From contig NW_026516678.1 in NCBI RefSeq assembly GCF_025766255.1, forward strand, positions 124,001 to 188,000: 64,000 bases of DNA, written 5' to 3'. Shown one piece after another: positions 46,907 through 58,845 of this stretch. The stretch comes from Zychaea mexicana. Taxonomy: Eukaryota; Mucoromycota; Mucoromycetes; Mucorales; Lichtheimiaceae. The position numbers and the translations under genes were made by a program. Position 1 is the stretch's first letter. The number at the start of each line of letters is the position of its first letter. The notes beneath the pieces are model-generated. The model saw only the letters and a list, made by a program, of their open reading frames with translations. It was not told where the DNA came from and made no database searches.

Positions 46907-47021
46907 TCAGCCCGCGTAGTGCTCGAGCCCTTCACATTAACAAAGCGGGCTGATTACTACTAAAATGACAGAAATTTTTCAGCCCGTCTGGTCTCAATTT
47001 TTCAGCCCGCGTACTAATTCT
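46907..47021 (-). repeat. Right terminal inverted repeat
   Basis: 115 bp, the reverse complement of the left arm with an extra CAGCCC-containing subunit. Confidence 0.75.
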
Positions 47022-47865
47022 CAATGTTTATGTCATGAACACCGAGTGAGCCCATATTTTGTATGTACGTGTCTGTCTCCCATAAATCATGTGTAGTGAT
47101 AAGCCCTCTCGTGTCATATTGAAGCTACTGCTTATCTAATCTCTAGCATTATCTTACATACAGCTTTTGAAAAAGGTTGTCATGCAGTTGACGTAACTTT
47201 TTAATACAACAAAAGTCGCTGTGATGGAAAGGTTAAAAAAAAAGACGATGCTACTTCTCATATTAGATGCAAACGCATATAAGCTCACAGCAAACCTGAA
47301 CTTTAATAGGTTGACATAGGAGACCGTCCGTTGTAATTAGTTATAGTCGCCACGGATACTACATCGACGGCTAACAGAAGATTTGACGCAACTCCTTCAA
47401 GAAAAGACAGGATTGAAAGGGTGTATAACATGGCTTTCCACGCTCAGTGTGTCAGCTCACCTTCTACCTATATCAGCTGATACAACGCAGCCTTCCTTTC
47501 ATTGAATGGGAGGCTGTAGATCAGATTTGGGGTTGCCTTTTTTAAGGCAATCGGATCACATAGGTGAGTCCCTTTGGCTTTGGAGGGGAGTTGCTTGATC
47601 CCGTTGTTGAGTTCAATGTTGTCAATTCTGAAGGCTTAAAAAAAATATTACTTTGGAGATTTCGAACGCCGAAAAAAAATTTTGCACTTGAGTGCAAGCC
47701 AGCGTAGCAAAGTGATATTCTTCCTCTTTTCCTGTTTCTACAGCCTACGTTAGTTTGTCAGGTAGCGATCGAAATCTTTTACTTTTGAGAACCAATTGTC
47801 TTTGGCAATTCCTCTAATTATGCTCGTTTATGTTATGTCTCCTTGTATATATCTGAATCGCTAGC
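47022..47865. other. Intergenic, upstream of the ribosomal-protein gene
   Basis: No ORF of note. The last 150 bases before the ATG should hold the RPL21 promoter; I see no clear TATA box. Confidence 0.4.
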
Positions 47866-48633
47866 ATGCCGCACTCTTTCGGTCGTAAGTAATCAATCTC
47901 AAAAAGAATCAGTGAAATTAATTAAAGGGGTGAGGGAGGAATGGTATACATGATGCTCACTATGCTTGTGTTTGTGTCATAAAGTTCGCGCTCGCACCCG
48001 CCACATGTTCTCTCGCAAGTTCCGCGAGCATGGCGCCATTCCTTTGTCGACTTATTTGAAGACCTACAAGGTCGGTGACATTGTCGACATTAAGGCTAAC
48101 GCTGCCGTCCAGAAGGGTATGCCCCACAAGTTCTACCACGGGTAAGTCTTTGATATTCTCGATATTTTTTCGGTCAACCTATGAAAGAGAAAAACAAGGA
48201 TTAACAAGAAAAACTTTTTTTCCATAATATTTTTTTTTAATACAATAGCCGTACTGGTGTTGTTTACAACGTCACCAAGTCCTCCGTCGGTGTGATCATC
48301 AACAAGCGTGTTGGTGGCCGCTTCATGGAGAAGCGTGTCAACCTCCGTATTGAGCACGTTAAGCACTCCAAGTGCCGTCAAGAATTCTTGGACCGTGTTA
48401 AGGAAAACGCTGCCAAGAAGAAGGCTGCTAAGGAATCTGGTGGTAAGGTTTTTTTTCTATAGCGACAATTGGAAATCATGAGATAGATAGGGAATTTGTT
48501 TTGCTAAACTCTTACTATAGAAAAGGTCTTCTTGAAGAGACTTCCTGTTCAGCCCCGCGAAGCTCGCTACGTCAAGGCCAAGAAGAACGTTCCTCAGACC
48601 ATCACTGCCGTCCCCTACGAGACTCTTTTGTAA
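47866..48633 (+). CDS. RPL21: 60S ribosomal protein L21 (eL21)
   Basis: Four exons: 47866-47884, 47985-48141, 48249-48442, 48521-48633 (160 residues, the standard eL21 length). Begins [20 protein letters not shown], continues [20 protein letters not shown] and [20 protein letters not shown], and ends [14 protein letters not shown]. The 19-nt first exon with an early intron is usual for fungal ribosomal-protein genes. Structural component of the large subunit. Convergent with TSR3, with stops 160 bp apart, so two ribosome-related genes share a 3' region. Codon use is biased to C-ending codons, as expected for high expression. Confidence 0.97.
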
Positions 48634-48795
48634 AGAAATGTTTGTATATTATGGTGCGCCTTAATAATAAAAGCATAAAAGAAACGGGGAATAGGACTAT
48701 TCTATCTGTAGAGTTGTGTATGTACATGATGAAGAATGTTTTATAAATGAAGAATGGTGATGGTGTTCTTTTTTCCTGTTGTGAGGCCTTTCCAA

Positions 48796-49661
48796 TTATC
48801 GGATACGTGTATTGCCCAACTTGTCCGTAATTTCATCTGCTGACGATCTATCATCGTCTTCGTTTTCGTCATCTTCAGAATCATCATCTTCGTCAGAATC
48901 ATCTTCATCGTCATCGTCGCTGGGAGGATAGTCTCGATTGGGATTTCTAAACAGTAGCGGATCATCGTCTTCCTCGTTTTCTTCTCTTCTTTGCTGTTCA
49001 TCACGTTCCAATTCTTCCAGGTACTCGTTTTGCATTCGAACAACGTCTGTAGAATCCGTACACTGAGCATATCTCTCGAGTAACTCGCCGTTGACCTTGG
49101 CAAAGGCATGTCCCCATTTAAACTTGGCCATTAGAGCTTCACCATGTTCTGGGAAACCGGTAATGTAGAAAATAGCTGCCAATGCTTCGGCACAGTTGAG
49201 TTTCCAAGGTTTGCCGTAATTTACTGGATTCGTAGCAACAAGGTAAGGTAGTAAACGATCGGTGGGCCCACGAATTTTGCTAAACGGCACTTCATCGATA
49301 CGCGCCCACGAACAATCGACAACTGCAGCTCCATAAAGCTCGACGATACGACGATCGGCTGGTGAAACTGCCTTTTCGCCCACGGGACTGGCCACAATGC
49401 CTCGGAAACGCTGGCTTAATTTTAGAGTCTTCAACATGTTCGTACGTGCCAGTTTGACGCCGGAACACCGTTTAGGATCGCCTAGTTCGTCAAAGTTTCA
49501 ATCCACTTAGTAATACAAGTCTCTGATATATAAATATGGAGAGGCGGGATCGATACATTACAATGATGAAAATCCCACATTGCTACGGGCATGGGAATAG
49601 ATGAGTTTTCATTGCTGTCTGACTCTTCTTGTTCGAAATGGCGATCAGTTTTTCTGCCCAT
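48796..49661 (-). CDS. TSR3: 18S rRNA aminocarboxypropyltransferase TSR3
   Basis: Two exons from the 5' end: 49661-49562 and 49481-48796 (261 residues). The N-terminal signature MWDFHHCDPKRCSGVKLAR is split by the intron at the Cys codon, and the SPOUT-like catalytic part follows: VVDCSWARIDEVPFSKIRG, RLLPYLVATNPVNYGKPWKL, NCAEALAAIFYITGF. TSR3 transfers the acp group from SAM to a hypermodified pseudouridine in 18S rRNA late in 40S maturation, in the cytoplasm. The C-terminal 60 residues are very acidic (Asp/Glu/Ser), as in yeast Tsr3. The start was chosen at the only ATG that carries the WDF motif. Confidence 0.95.
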
Positions 49662-50096
49662 TGTCTTTATATGTATGTACGTGAAACTGGGAAGTTAGAG
49701 ATGCGGGAAGCACTTTTGAATTTCCTCCAGCTGCATTATCGGGTGGCTTGTTCTTCTCCTGAGGGCACTTCGTACTACTATGATGCGTTGCCATGGTCAC
49801 CGTTTAGTCCATTTAGTAAATTAGCACATTTGGGAATACTATGGCTATAGCACTTAAGGTTGAAAGGGCAATCTTATGTTCGAAACTATCGAGAGTGAAG
49901 CTTTAGAGTATCTTGACTACTTCCGATTAATTTATGCATACAGCTTTATTGAAAGCAATAGGGTGTATTAGCGTTCCCCACTATCTTCATTGTCACCCAC
50001 TGATTCTGTTACATTACAGGAATAACATGTTATGGATTTTCTTTAATAAATAAAAGCTGCTATATACGAAACACCTTACTATTACAAGTAGTTTTG
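49662..50096. other. Intergenic, boundary of the right-hand cluster
   Basis: 5' flank of TSR3 and 3' flank of the first P450; no gene seen. It separates housekeeping genes from the metabolic genes to the right. Confidence 0.4.
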
Positions 50097-52410
50097 TTAA
50101 ATAAGCTTATCGGGTCGTTGGATAAATCGAAGCTGTGACTCTAGAGGAGCAACAACAAGACCTGCATCGCGAAAAGCGTTTAGATCTCCATGCACCGGTT
50201 CACCTTTATCATCTAATGGTGGCTCAATGTTTATAGTAGCTAGAATGCGAACCATCATCGCAAAGTATTCGACGTCAGCCTAGAGACGAAGATTAGTATT
50301 CACTAATGTCTTCTTGACCGTAAAGATCGTATATATTGAAATCAGGATAAATCTTACCAAATGTGCTCCTGGGCAGAGCCGTCTATTACAAAAATATATC
50401 GTTCAGACACAAAAAAAAAGGTTTAAAATTAGAAAACGACTCTTATACACAGAACCAATGTTCATTTTAATAGCATTTTGCTTTATGTACCTTCCCCAAC
50501 CAAAGACAAACTGGTCGCGTTTCTTTTCAGGGCTTGCGCTAGCTGAAACAGCGAAAGGTCTCTGGTCCTTCAAGAATCGGTCTGCTATAAACTTTTCCGG
50601 CTCGTCATAGTATTCTTCGCTAAAATTCATCGTGAACGTATTGGCGAGCAACACTGTTGATTTAGGAATATGATAGCCCTTATACTCAACTACAGTATAT
50701 GTATCATTGAGACAAGGCCCAATTAGTCCAACGCTATATATACACTGCTAATGTTGCAACTATCACAGCGGGAATTAGTTTAAGAAAAGAAATCTTACGA
50801 TCTTCAGTAGTTTCTCGTGGAAGCGCAAAATGCATTGGGGGTCTGAAGCGTAGACATTCTTTTTGGACGGAAATCAATAGTGGCAAATTCTCCCTATCTT
50901 CGTAAACCGGCATTCTGTTGTACTGTGCAATAAATGCATCAACTTCTTGCTGGAGTCTTTTCTGTACATCCTTGTATCGAGATAATATAAGAACCGTCCA
51001 AGAAAGAGCCATTGCGACAGTCTCAGTACCTGCGTTCACCATGTTCGCTTATAATAAATACCATATATTTTTGAAATGCTATTAACAATATATACTATTA
51101 TAACTGATCATAGTTTTCTACATTTACTGCATCATTTTTTTTCAAACTTACATACAAAGACCAAGATGTCATCGTCATCGAACTCGTATTGCTCATTGTT
51201 GATATACATATCCTTTACGAGACACGGTCTGCCATGTTCGAGCGCTTGCTGTATCAACCGACGATAGACTGGGTTCCGCTTGTTCTCTATTAGCTCTGCC
51301 ATCTTTTTCTGATTGCTCGTAAAGATATCCATAATCTGGGCAAGTATAGGTAAAAAGGTGTATATATCTTCCAAAGGACCAGCCCACTTGATCGACTTGT
51401 CTACAAGACCAATGACGCATTTGTATAGCGGATCATCCAATGATTCCATCGTAATCCCGAATAGAGCATTCGTGATCACATTTTGTGTAAGAAGTTGCAT
51501 ATACTTGACAGTATTGACTCCTGCTGCTGTTGTACCCTTGAGCAATAAATCGCTCACTCTACAAGCCTCAAACTCGATTGTCTGCGTCATGGCAGCGACG
51601 TTTTGTGGTCGTAAAATCGTTTGCGCTATTTCAAAGTAATATACATTTATCGTGAGCCATCTAGCATGAAAACCCAAATCTATGCTCTCTCGCGCAGTAC
51701 TTTAGTAGTTTTTGTAACTTACCGATTGCGCGGTATCTTCTCCATCGTTCATCAGGATTTCTGAAAGAAACACCTCTAGAAATTCAGTTGTATTAATAAA
51801 GATTATGAAAGGTATAAGTACGTAGCAAAAGAGAGGCCAGTGCATACCCTCTGTTAATCATATGATAATGTGACAGATAGTGATGATACGGACGACCAGA
51901 GGTCACATCATCATTGATTTTGAGAATGTCGTGTGCGATGTGACGATTTCCTATTACTATCCATGGCTTGACTCCCAAGTTCATCCGGAATATAGAGCCT
52001 TTTTATTACAGAATTAGTCAATGTTTCATTGAAATAGAGTAGTCTGATTTAGAGCCACGTTATAAAAGCTATTTACCATATCTCTGATGCCATTCGTGAA
52101 ATTTCAACATGGGCAGTTCCTTGGGGATTTGAAACATATGACCTAAATTTTGCCTAAGTGAGCTGTTTTAGGGTAGCAATATTATTCAGGATATAAGATG
52201 ATGGTAATAAAATTTAGTTGGCATACCAAAGTATGGAATGGCACCGTCTACAGCTGGGATTTCATTGATAGGCTTCCCGCGAGTTTGTGCGGCAAAAGCT
52301 CTCGTGCAATAGTACACGCCATATAGGGCCAGTGCTGTAGCGGCAGCGATGCTCGTTGTAATCATGCGTGGATCACGACCGTCTTTGAAGCTATCGAAAA
52401 GTTCCATCAT
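50097..52410 (-). CDS. Cytochrome P450 monooxygenase
   Basis: Nine exons from the 5' end: 52410-52227, 52142-52077, 51998-51848, 51775-51723, 51625-51152, 51047-50799, 50689-50491, 50382-50358, 50279-50097 (527 residues). An N-terminal membrane anchor (TTSIAAATALALYGVYYC) is followed by PYFGHMFQIPKELP, the I-helix oxygen motif AGTETV, ExxR in KECLRFRPP, the region FIADRF and the haem loop FGWGRRLCPGAHLA. All hallmark residues are present, so it should be active at the ER membrane with NADPH-P450 reductase. Substrate unknown. The haem Cys is on a 25-nt exon. It is divergent from the second P450 at 53419; the two are from different P450 subfamilies, judged by their I-helix and haem loops. Confidence 0.92.
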
Positions 52411-53418
52411 AGCAAAGTGCGCAAGATACTAGGATATGTAATTAATATGTTGATAGTGGGAAAACAAAGAGAAAGAAAATGAATAGGAGGTGAACGTCAC
52501 TTTTATAAGCGAGTGAAAGGTAGCTTATGCAAATCCACTTGTTGTTTACAAATAAGCGTATACATAGATAGCCAGTGCGTTTCTATTGATTATTTCACTA
52601 GGGGAAAGAGAAGATCCACAGCAGTAAATGTCCTGCGCTTTTCAATCTTTTTCGTTAGAATACCAGCAGTTCCAAACGGTTTCTATTTCTCTCTTTTGAA
52701 AATCTATAATCACTATTGACAACTTTACAATCATTGCTATAGAGTAGAGAAGGTATGCTTATGGGCCGATGCAGTATGTACCAAAAGAAAACATATGCAC
52801 AATCGTGCATATGTTACCCTTCATCGGCCCTACACATCATGTTTCGCATGCAATCTCCGCACATCTTTCACATCTGCTATACAATGATGCTGTCGTGGCA
52901 TGAGCAGTTGCTTTTCATAAACGGTCGCTATTGATCAATGTTGCTCTTGCTGTATGTAGTAGCTACAGTATTGTAACACTTTCTTGGATCATTTTATATA
53001 AATGAAACGTACAAGCATCGGTCATGTACAACAATATTGATAAACTGCTTTTCTTCTAGCAATAAAGTACTACATATAGGCACGTGTTCATCACTAACGT
53101 TATAAGCGATTACTTCATGGCACTAGAGACATTTGAGTAAAAACTCTGTATCCTTGAATATAATTTTAGTTCGAAAAGATCAACACTCGTGAGGGGCAGT
53201 CCCATGCAGTGGCGCGATTACTTGCTCCTATATTTTTAAACTTTAGTTATTGTACGACCAGTTACATAAACATAGACTGCATAACTTGCATCTACGGCGC
53301 ATCTTGCTCAGAATTTCCCACACCAACTTGTTCCTTCAGTTTTGAAGATGACAAAACAGGTATCGACAAGTCCGATATACATTTTTTCTCCTTCTCCTTT
53401 CCACTTTTCTGCACCATA
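52411..53418. other. Shared promoter region of two divergent P450 genes
   Basis: About 1 kb with no gene; it contains a strong palindrome (52763-52830, listed separately) and an AT-rich stretch before 53419. The plus-strand frame running into the second P450 from 53209 is leader sequence without an upstream coding signal. Confidence 0.5.
52763..52830. promoter_or_regulatory. Two-tier palindrome between the P450 genes
   Basis: Outer arms GGGCCGATG (52763-52771) and CATCGGCCC (52822-52830); inner arms AACATATGCAC (52790-52800) and GTGCATATGTT (52805-52815) around a 4-nt loop. Such paired inverted repeats can bind dimeric fungal regulators or form a hairpin RNA; which, if either, is unknown. 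Confidence 0.45.
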
Positions 53419-55752
53419 ATGACTAGCCAAAGCGTTGTCCGACAGCAGCTTTATTCATACCGCTATTATATCAGCATCGCTGCAGCCGTATCACTTGTAT
53501 GCCAGCAAATTTATCGACGCGTATTTCGTGTTCCAAGAGAACTACGACACATTCCAGCAGTTCCGTTCTGGCGGTTGATGGTTTCCATGTTCAAAGAAGA
53601 GCACTTGACAGAACGAACCAATAAGCTTATATATCCGTTGCTGCCAAAAGCAAATGGTATATACATTGTACGTGATACTTTTTTCTGTGCCTTAATTTCT
53701 TGAACGTTAATCGTATTTTGACAAGAAAAGATATACCTAGCAAAACTAACTTGAGAGTATAAACTTTATCAGAATCGGATACCTGTGGATTGGACTATCT
53801 ATGTTGCGAGTCCTGTTCTTGCAAAGTCCGTTTTGTATAAGCCAGGTACACATGTTAAATATCTTGTTGTTAGCACTTTATACCATCGAGCGCACAAAAT
53901 AATCGCTGATCCGGATCTCTTTTATGCATTGATGCAGAGTTCGCAGACAAGACGCCTATGATATCAGAGTCTTTGAGCGACAGCTTCCTTGCTTTCGCAG
54001 GAAGGGTCAACATTCTCACTGTAAATGGTGAGCAATGGAAAGAGCAGCGCAAGGTATATATAAAAAATATCAAACCATCAAGTTTTGTTGATAAGATTGC
54101 ATTAAGATGCGTCGAACGATATGTGTAGATTATGAACCCGGCCTTCCATCGTTCTATGCCTGTCGGTATATTCGGAAGCTTGTTGCCTAAAGCTTTTAGT
54201 TTTATTGATGAAGCGGAATCCAAGAAAGACCATATCATCCTGGTAAAGCTTACACAGAGATTGACGCTAGAATCTCTGGGCAAAGCTGTTTTTGGTAAGT
54301 CAATTCTAGTGTCGTCCTCTTTTGACTCGGCAGTGAATAAAGACTGTGAGGTTATTTTGATAGGACAATAATTTGGAAACTGCGTATAGATTTCGAATTT
54401 GGGGCGTTGGATAAAGAGGACTCTGAATGGTTGATTGTTTTCAACCAAGTTTTGGAAGCATTTGTTGAAGATATCAATTTCTTCTTCCCTCAAGTGAACG
54501 CGCTTCTTCGATGGATGAGCCGCTCTCGTCGAGAAAAATACAATGCCGTGCACAAATTTGTAAATCTACTCGATAGAATGATAGAGCAAAAAAGATATGC
54601 TTTGATAAATAAGAAGGAGCCGGACAATATCACCGACAACGAAAAGGATCTGCTTAGGTTGATGCTGGAAGCTGAGTTGCGTGGTGAGGGTACTTTCACT
54701 ACAGAAGAATTACGAGTATGCAATCTTTCTTTTTTTTATTCTGTTATACTCATCTCACTGACACGTCTCCTGTTATCTTTTACTTAATAGCATAATATGG
54801 GATTCTTCTTCTTGGCTGGTAAGTTGTTTTCTCTTTCTTTTGTGTGGATAATACTATTCATCCCTTATTGCGCTCCACATTAATATGTAGCTATTTCATA
54901 TTGCCAGGTCATGATTCGATTAGCAATGCGTTAGCTCTTGCCATATACAACATGGCCATCAACAGAGTGAGTCACTTTTCATACATGACTTGTTTCTCAA
55001 AACTCGGTAAGGCCTGTTGCTGATAACGAAAGGATTTCAGGATATTCAAACAAAGGCTCGAGAAGAAATCATTGGTATTCTTGGCGACAAACATGATGAT
55101 GTGTTGCCAACGATAGAAGAATGTAAGCGGCTTCCGTATTTGGATATGATCATTAAAGAAGTAAGTAAATAATTTCCTACTATCTAGATATAGCAGACAA
55201 AAATACAGGTAGACTGATGATGCTCTCAATAACAGACTTTGCGAATCTATCCTGCAGTAACCGATTTGTTGGCAAGAACTCCAGCCAACGATGTGAATCT
55301 AGGTGGAGTCTTAATTCCAAAGGGCTCCATGATTTCAATTGATGTCCACGCTTTGCATCACCACCCGGATCTATGGAAAAGCCCTGAGCAGTTTATCCCC
55401 GAGCGATTTGCAGAGGGTGGCGAATATAGCAAACATGAGGGAGTATCCTGGCTACCTTTTGGCAATGGCTCAAGACAGTGTATTGGAATCAACTTTACTA
55501 TGATGGAATTGCGTGTCGCTTTAGCAATGTTTCGTGAGTGGATTTTTCTTTCAAGGTTATTGTAGTACAGTGATAGATATTCGATGATCACTAACTTCAA
55601 AAACAAAATAATGGCCTTGATTTGTCACAATAGTGAGGAAGTACGAGTGGGAATTGCCAACTGAGTCACCTCATTTGAATGGACTTGTATTCGACCAAAT
55701 TTTTAACCTTGCTCCATCAAATATGGAGATGAAGTTCAACAGACGATATTAG
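53419..55752 (+). CDS. Cytochrome P450 monooxygenase
   Basis: Ten exons: 53419-53667, 53773-53845, 53938-54053, 54129-54294, 54390-54715, 54791-54818, 54908-54966, 55041-55160, 55236-55533, 55634-55752 (517 residues). An N-terminal anchor (YYISIAAAVSLVCQQIYRR) is followed by LTVNGEQWKEQRKIMNPAFH (the usual C-helix WxxxR), FLAGHDSISNALALA (I helix), KETLRIYP (ExxR), FIPERF and the haem loop FGNGSRQCIG. The layout is like CYP4/CYP3-clan enzymes that hydroxylate fatty acids or terpenoids; the substrate is unknown. In the I helix Ser stands where Thr is more usual (GHDSIS), also seen in active members of several families. Intron phases all close. Confidence 0.92.
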
Positions 55753-56725
55753 TACCTTTATGTGCAAATACATTGTTCTATTAACTCATTCGTGTATAAA
55801 TGGTGCATAATAATCATTTTGTGGGATTATTTTCTCAAGATAAAGGAAGGCCAGAAGCAATATATAGGCTAAGAAACATACATTGATACCGGTATATCCT
55901 TGTCATTAAGCTAACTTCCTTATACACAGGACACTCAATACATAGGATCTTGTTACTGTACATTTTTACAATATGCTGCTGGTGGTGCTTAGAAATACTA
56001 TGTAAATGGAGCTATGATGTACAATTGTTGAGCCAGAGACAATATGCTGGCTTTGCGCGTAGTGAATATGCACCAAGTAAAATTGTCAGAAGGCTGAATG
56101 AAGAAGAAACGTACAAACTATCTACAAGATCTAATCAGGACGACGTATTTTCCTAAAATCGTGCAGCTTCACGCATGAATCACAGCCTTTCCAATTCTCG
56201 CAGAAGCTGGCATTTAATGGTAGGGGGATCAGTGTGGGAAACTACTATAGCAGTCTTCAGTATGTACTATTTTCGCCCAACATGTCTGATTCGGCATGCT
56301 GCATATCAAATATTTATTCCTTGCAGGTGCAGTACTTTGTGTATGCAACTTTGAGTCGTACAAACAATTGTGGGTTGCACTGCATTGCTCTATGTTTTAC
56401 GTGCAGCCGACAGCGTGTTTCACTGAGCGGAGATAGGTAGGCGCCATCCATAAAACTTTGGCTTCTTTAAACATCGCTTTGTGTTTGATGGTCTATAATT
56501 CCTTCTGTTTTCACTCGTAAAGTGATTGCTGCTTTTACATTGCCTCAATGAGCATATGACAGAAGAATTTTAGTAGCTATGTACCAATACAGGGGAAGGT
56601 TTCAGGTACAAAAGGCCATCAGAACCTAAGTTTATTTGGTGTTGTTGGCGAATAAGTTCGGCTACATTAGTGAATAAAAAGCAGTATCTTATGCTTTCTA
56701 GGTACTAAGCAGTTATAATGGGGCG
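55753..56725. other. Intergenic
   Basis: 3' flank of the P450 and promoter of the adenylate-forming enzyme. Short frames (55950-56156, 56234-56440) have no support. Confidence 0.4.
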
Positions 56726-56732
56726 TATAAAA
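56726..56732 (+). promoter_or_regulatory. TATA box of the first adenylate-forming enzyme gene
   Basis: TATAAAA, about 52 nt before the ATG at 56784. Confidence 0.5.
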
Positions 56733-56783
56733 GCAACATTTTAGTGCATAGTTCAATAATTTCCCCTCCTTTCCCTCTGAATC

Positions 56784-58845
56784 ATGGTTCAGCAGCTCCC
56801 AAACTATACCGATTTTGACACACTTTTACAAGCATTCGAAGTGCATGCGGCTCGCTTCAAGGACAACACGCTACTTCATTACCAGCTTCCAAACTCACTC
56901 GAACTAAAGGAGTTGACTTATGGCCAAATCGACAAGATCTCTACTCACCTTGCAAATGCATGGAAACCCACCGTGCCTGCCGACGTGGAATGCGTCGCTT
57001 TAATGAGTGAAGACCCGGCACAAGCTGTACTTGCATTTTTTGCCGTATTGAAGCTTGGACTCATCTATTTTCCACTATCGATCCACAACACTGAAAAGGC
57101 CAATGTCCATCTTCTCAAGGAAACTAACACAACATACATGATTGCCTCGGAAACGTATCGCAAAAGCGCTATGGGATGTGCTGCCACTTTACGTGATTCA
57201 AATTTCCGCGCTAAAATATGGGAAGATTTTGACATCGATCAGCTTATCGCGACAGCAGAAGCATCGGTCAGTACATCACCGGAGGAAGATAGGCAGCAAA
57301 GCGAAGGCAGGAAAACTCCAGACCCAAATGCAATTGTTACGTGGCTTCACAGTTCTGGGACAACCGCCGCGCTACCAAAGCTGATCCCTTACAATACGCG
57401 ATCGTACTTGTTTGCACTCCTGGAGATAGTCTTGAAGCCAGCTCAGGAAATGTGTCCAAACTTGGCGATGGAGCCGACTGACGTTATTTTGGTAACAGAA
57501 AAGTTGTTTCACGCACCTGCGATTTGTATGTCTACTTACGGCTATTGCTGTACCCTTTAAACTAGTCTTCCTCTATTTTTTAACAGTAATCTTGGTTAAT
57601 TTTCTGGTCTATTTAGTGATGCTTATAATGAGCGTGTTGACTGGTGCAAGTATCCTATTGCTAAATAGTGAGAAACCCATGCCTCCAGATATCCTCGCTG
57701 CTGCCGATATTTGTGGAGCAACTGTCTTGCAGTCACCACCAATTTTCTTGGAGAAACTGGCCGAGTATCTGGAACACCATGTGACTGATGACCGCTATGC
57801 AGAGACTCTACAGCGTTTCAAGTTTAGTTTGATTGGTGGGTCGCCGTTGCGAACAGCAGTTGGTGATTGTTTGCACTCAAAAGGTTTAAATGTGCAGAAC
57901 GCGTACGGAATGACAGGTAGCACTTCTATATGTAGCTATAGGATGATTACAAGAGATAAATTGGACGGGCTAAAGTTATATATATTAGAAACTGGCTACC
58001 TTAGTCTTTCTAACATTTCAAAGGATAACAAACGATGGAACAGTATCGAGCCTAGCAATGCATTGTTACGTTACGTAACTTTTGAGCCATATGAAAAAGA
58101 CCTGTATCAACTTATTATTCACAGCAGCTATCCTGCCTTCCGTGGCACTGGTAACCGGCCCAACGGTGACCTGGCAACCAGGGACTTGTTTGTGAAAGAC
58201 TCCACGAGACCGGGGAATTGGACATTTGTTGGCAGAACGGATGATATCTTGCTCATGTAAAACTGGTGATGTGGAACGAGAGACAAGCTTGCACGATGCT
58301 GTTGATGCTCATAATCAAGCATTACCACGTTATACATCTTCATTAGGAGCATTGGCGAGAAGTTGAATCCAGTACCTATGGAAGAGGAGGTTTGCAACGA
58401 GGATATAGTACGTAGCTGTATCATTGTTGGCGAAGACCGACCGTGGACTAGTGCGTTGGTAGAATTGATCATGGATAAAGCTCTTCAACGTTCTCCGGTG
58501 GAAATGACATCAAAAGGTATGCTTGTAGGAAGGACAAAGTAAAAGCAGAGTAATTACATATGCCTATAAGCACTGACCGCAACTCTATTGCATAAAACAG
58601 TATACGAAGCAGTGAACCGAGCGAACAGGCATGCGCCATCCCACGGTCTAGTTACGGTCCCTGACATGGTGTATATCCTTCCGCTCAATAAACAGCTCCC
58701 AACTACCCCGAAAGGATCAGTCATACGACCAAAGGCAATCGAAACTTTTAATCGAGAGTTGGATGAAATGTATGATACTTATCATCAAAAGGTCATTGGA
58801 GATATTTCAGTCGGAAACGGTATTCAACAAGTAAAGAAGGAGTAG
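56784..58845 (+). CDS. Stand-alone adenylate-forming enzyme (ANL superfamily), copy A
   Basis: Five exons: 56784-57525, 57617-57916, 57989-58256, 58347-58516, 58601-58845 (574 residues). ANL core motifs in order: A3 TWLHSSGTTAALPK (about 180-193), A5 NAYGMTETGYLSL (about 342-354; the Glu codon is split by an intron), A7/A8 GRTDDILLMSIGEKLNP (about 430-447), and the C-terminal PTTPKGSVIRPK with the catalytic Lys (about 532). It activates a carboxylic acid as acyl-AMP; the acid cannot be read from the sequence. Sequence style (MSxGEKxNPxPxE, long insert after A3) resembles the adenylation domain of fungal NRPS-like carboxylic acid reductases, but there is no carrier or reductase domain before the stop. 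Its paralogue starts 1.3 kb downstream with identical intron positions, so this is a tandem duplication. The acceptor before 57617 was chosen to match the paralogue. Confidence 0.85.

Larger units (their letters stand above)
46505..47021. mobile_element. Foldback/MITE-like element with about 105-bp terminal inverted repeats
   Basis: The arms at 46505-46607 and 46907-47021 are reverse complements of each other: outer end AGAATTAGTACGCGGGCTG, inner end CACTACGCGGGCTGA. They differ by a few substitutions and a 12-bp gap (the right arm carries an extra GGCTGAAAAATT-like unit). The 299-bp centre has no ORF. The motif GCGGGCTG recurs in both orientations inside each arm. No long target-site duplication is obvious; a TA next to each CGCGGGCTG end, or CAAT on both sides, are possible remnants. 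Non-autonomous, since it codes for nothing. Confidence 0.75.

Noticed and set aside
53209..53418. N-terminal extension of the second P450
   Set aside because: The extra 70 residues have no P450 character, and the Met at 53419 directly precedes the membrane anchor as in other microsomal P450s.
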